DNA from: Candidatus Woesearchaeota archaeon
GTDB lineage: Archaea; Nanoarchaeota; Nanoarchaeia; Woesearchaeales; GW2011-AR4
NCBI GenBank assembly: GCA_023259315.1
Contig: JAHFQL010000056.1
Coordinates: 1-7,698, forward strand
DNA: 7,698 nucleotides
Direction: 5' to 3'
The number at the start of each line of letters is the position of its first letter. The first letter of the stretch is position 1. Of this stretch, positions 6,401-7,698 are shown in pieces. The notes under the pieces are model-generated. The model saw nothing but the letters and a program-made list of their open reading frames with translations, was not told the origin of the DNA and searched no databases. A program made the position numbers and the translations under genes.

Positions 6401-6984
6401 ATTGAGATGCCGGCTATGTCCTCAATAAGCATCCTCCTCTCCTCAGGATGCATCTCAACAAATCTTGTGATGTCTCCCTGTAAAATTATGTTGTAGCCAT
6501 CAGGATCTATTTTTGCCAAGGAAAGCAAATTCGTGATTTGCTGCCTTGTCATGGCTTTGTCATTGATTTTGTAAATTGACTGGCCGTTCTCCCTGACAAT
6601 TCTTGATATTTTTACCTCATTTTCCTCTGTTGGAAAAACTTTATTTGAATTGTCAAAATAAATGCTTACCTCGCCGTGTTTTGCCGGCTTTTTGGACTTG
6701 CCGCCATTGTAAATTAGGTTTGCAGATTTTTCTGCCCTCAGGTCCCGAGATGACGATTTGCCAAGTACAAAGCAAAGGGCATCAAGAACGTTTGACTTGC
6801 CAGCTCCATTTGGACCTAGTACGCAATTAAAAGTCGGCCCGAAAATAATTTCAGTGTGCTTTGCAAAGCTCTTGAAGCCCTGCATCACCATCTTGTTTAT
6901 TTTTGTGGCTTTCAAAACCTCTGCCTGCGTAATTAATTGTGTTGGAGAAGTCAAACTTCCAGGGTTTATAGTTTCATCTGCCAT
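3409..6984 (-). CDS. smc: Chromosome segregation / condensin-type ATPase SMC
   Basis: This full-length SMC protein has 1191 residues. SMC dimers use ATP to fold and segregate the chromosome, usually with ScpA and ScpB. In order: N-terminal ATPase half with GFKSF (36-40), Walker A GPNGAGKS (57-64), an R-loop Arg in SSSRDLR (77-83) and Q-loop Gln169; a long coiled coil; a hinge at about 545-690 with GIYGTVADL at its start and SGAMHGG at its end; a second coiled coil; GSVNMRALEVY (996-1006); signature LSGGE (1102-1106); Walker B FYVLDE (1126-1131); D-loop (1132-1137); and switch His1162. All catalytic residues are intact. The start ATG at 6984 lies 31 bases below a TATA box and makes an N-terminal extension of roughly 25-30 residues compared with usual SMCs, which begin just before GFKSF. 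No scpA or scpB is next to it. Confidence 0.97.
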   Translation of the reverse strand: MADETINPGSLTSPTQLITQAEVLKATKINKMVMQGFKSFAKHTEIIFGPTFNCVLGPNGAGKSNVLDALCFVLGKSSSRDLRAEKSANLIYNGGKSKKPAKHGEVSIYFDNSNKVFPTEENEVKISRIVRENGQSIYKINDKAMTRQQITNLLSLAKIDPDGYNIILQGDITRFVEMHPEERRMLIEDIAGISIYEEKKHKAMLELEKVEQHLRETELILTERHTYLKELKNDRDQAMKYKEMSDNIKMNKASYLKIQIDKKDAEKKAIQEKIDAGNKDLANFREKIAKLKSENEEKKKQIEAISKEIEEKGEIEQIKLNKEVESLKIELTKNNSRIETIKSELSRIKQRRSDLGASIEDTERRIVQLTNEKKDFEAQINAKNKDRAVIKSKITKFKEKNNLDNLADIEKNVEEIDRKAEELQKDITALRESQHNLIREKDRISHDIGAIDDRIKKVIDVEKEHRQQIDSLKDKRQRFKIITLELNKLLDDDSSLSIQISEARRKLNETSEETAKLRAKDITIKEFARGDLAVKKILELKNKKPGIYGTVADLGNVSSKYAVALEIAAGPRIKSIVVENDKLAAELIVYLKENKLGTATFLPLNKINSKEASDEAKKLIGAKGVHDFAISLVSYDPKFKKIFSHVFSDTLIVDNIHVATRLGIGKAKFVTLDGDIAEVSGAMHGGFRERRKEAFGFKEKEIGESLEENEKKLRELSNLMDILEKKRTENEANITGLRERKAILEGEIIKSETSMQLESSDTDFSMQQQKELQAKEKEIDDQINKINSKISEANRELTNLKIEKQKLRSVIAQLNDPTLLAELNTFEQKYKELSEEIIRLSSEIKNLDAQIINIFIPEKEKIEKILKAMDKDEETFANESNKLQDTIKEKEALLREKENTAREFYTKFKSLFGKQGKINEEIQKNEISTDKLTEESRQVEIKVNFNSLKNAEFSASLAALNQEFQQYEGVKLALDKGEEQLKNEISKFERMMQDIGSVNMRALEVYDEAEKQYNEFLEKKDKLAKEKEDVLAMMNEIEGKKKELFMKTFDIVNTNFKNFFGMLTSKGAEATLVLENDENPFEAGVRVNVKITGSKFLDIRSLSGGEKTMTALAFIFAIQEHEPASFYVLDEVDAALDKHNSERLAKLIRKYSDKAQYVMISHNDNVISTADILYGVSMNEDGISQVVSLKI

Positions 6985-7004
6985 AGCAAAACCTCTGTAT
7001 TGCT

Positions 7005-7015
7005 ATTATTTAAAG
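7005..7015 (-). promoter_or_regulatory. TATA box for smc
   Basis: CTTTAAATAAT on the minus strand starts 31 bases upstream of the smc ATG, the same spacing as the other leaderless genes here. An AGAGGT sequence 6 bases before the ATG looks like a ribosome-binding site but would not be transcribed from this promoter. It would matter only if transcription starts further upstream. Confidence 0.5.
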
Positions 7016-7036
7016 TTATTGCTGGTCTTTGTGGAA

Positions 7037-7072
7037 TATAAGAAACAATTGCAATTTTTAATTTCTCTTATA
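7037..7072. repeat. Inverted repeat in the smc / 7182 divergent region
   Basis: TATAAGA (7037-7043) and TCTTATA (7066-7072) form a perfect 7-base inverted repeat with a 22-base spacer, between the divergent smc and 7182 genes. It could be an operator or an alternative TATA element (TTATAAGA on the minus strand). In such AT-rich DNA it may be chance. Confidence 0.25.
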
Positions 7073-7140
7073 AAATTATCAAAATCCCTTTCTATTAATA
7101 ACCTTTTGGGGACCTTTTCAATCTTTCAAACCCGATAATT

Positions 7141-7149
7141 ATTTATACT
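7141..7149 (+). promoter_or_regulatory. Possible TATA box for the gene at 7182
   Basis: ATTTATACT predicts a transcript start near 7172, giving a leader of about 10 bases. That leader would contain part of a GGGGGGT run (7171-7177) that could serve as a weak ribosome-binding site 4 bases before the GTG. Confidence 0.4.
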
Positions 7150-7181
7150 ACCTAATCCCATATAGTGAATGGGGGGTAGCT

Positions 7182-7698
7182 GTGGAACACGATTATAAGA
7201 ATATTATTTCTCACATTGATGTAGACCGCAGCTTAGACGCTATTGAATATTTCAGCTTTAAGGGCGCGGAAGAAGAACCTGTACTTGAATTCAAAGAAGA
7301 CATGGAATCGGGAAATGACTCAATTGAACTGCACCTCATCAAATCAAAATCCTACAAGGAGGCATTGATATTGCGCCTTAAAAAAAGCAGTGAAACTTAT
7401 TCAGATGTGTGGAAAGGCCTCCTTAAAGAGGAGCAGAAAACATTTGGCGGAAGCAAGATATTTTACTTGGACAACAATTACAGCAAACTCCTTGTCTTGT
7501 CAGTTCCAAATGAGATAAAAAACAAATTAAATATGGTAATCACAAGGATAAACAAGATAAATGACAGAATCTCAAGGATAAACTCAAAAATAAGGAAAGA
7601 TAACACAGACACTTACAATTCAAAAATAAAGAGCAAGGAATCCCACGACAAGAACAAGGATGACATTATAAATTTCATAAACCAGAATCTGAAAGTTT
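7182..7698 (+). CDS. Hypothetical charged protein, 5' part (3' end outside window)
   Basis: From GTG at 7182 the frame stays open for 172 codons to the window end. I do not recognise it. The start MEHDYKNIISHIDVDRSLD is followed by a mixed region to about residue 110, with a KIFYLDNNYSKLLVLSVP stretch (92-109) that looks like a beta hairpin. From there on the sequence is a Lys-, Asn- and Ile-rich helix with probable coiled coil. It has no signal peptide or membrane segment so far. The G run at 7171-7177 and the TATA-like element upstream support the GTG start; an ATG at 7169 is in another frame and stops early. It is divergent from smc, but no functional link can be shown. It is not recognisable as ScpA. 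Confidence 0.7.
   Translation, partial: MEHDYKNIISHIDVDRSLDAIEYFSFKGAEEEPVLEFKEDMESGNDSIELHLIKSKSYKEALILRLKKSSETYSDVWKGLLKEEQKTFGGSKIFYLDNNYSKLLVLSVPNEIKNKLNMVITRINKINDRISRINSKIRKDNTDTYNSKIKSKESHDKNKDDIINFINQNLKV

Noticed and set aside
6758..7138. Plus-strand ORF overlapping the smc start and its upstream region
   Set aside because: It runs antisense through the smc Walker A region and then AT-rich spacer, with no supporting start signal.
1..7698. CRISPR array, rRNA genes or riboswitch
   Set aside because: No evenly spaced direct repeats, rRNA-like conserved segments or recognisable aptamer cores were seen on either strand.

Overview
This is an AT-rich window that reads as archaeal. Its TATA boxes sit about 31-34 bases upstream of start codons or of the tRNA 5' end, which implies mostly leaderless transcripts. 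Its tRNA gene has two introns, each flanked by a bulge-helix-bulge splicing motif, and its SMC protein looks archaeal. Small coiled-coil and Cys/His membrane proteins with no obvious function suggest a DPANN-type lineage such as Woesearchaeota or Pacearchaeota. That placement is inference and has not been tested.

Left part (1-1321, + strand). The window opens in the last 37 codons of an IS200/IS605-type Y1 transposase (TnpA), including its catalytic Tyr and the Gln four residues later. An unrecognised 272-residue protein follows (210-1028) with its own TATA box. Next comes a stretch with two hairpins (1061-1140) that resembles the right end, or guide-RNA scaffold, of IS605/TnpB elements, although no tnpB is present. 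The layout transposase / unknown ORF / IS-like end may be one mobile element with an unusual passenger, or it may be debris. Directly downstream is tRNA-Gly(UCC) (1203-1311). It carries a 13-base intron at the canonical 37/38 site and a 24-base intron inside the T loop at 59/60. Removing both restores a normal 72-nt tRNA. This is the strongest unusual finding in the window.

Middle (1330-3401). Two minus-strand genes form a likely operon. The first (2599-1745) encodes a coiled-coil protein with a long Lys/Thr-rich basic tail. The second (1728-1330) encodes a small membrane-anchored protein with conserved-looking Cys and His residues. A family 2 glycosyltransferase (2700-3401, +) diverges from this pair across a compact two-promoter region.

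Right part (3409-7698). A full-length SMC chromosome-organising ATPase (minus strand, 1191 residues) converges on the glycosyltransferase with only 7 bases between the stop codons. No ScpA or ScpB partner gene is visible. Divergent from smc is the 5' part of an unrecognised, charged gene (7182 onward) that runs off the window end.

The genes do not form one recognisable pathway. The window joins a mobile-element edge and a tRNA to ordinary chromosomal genes.
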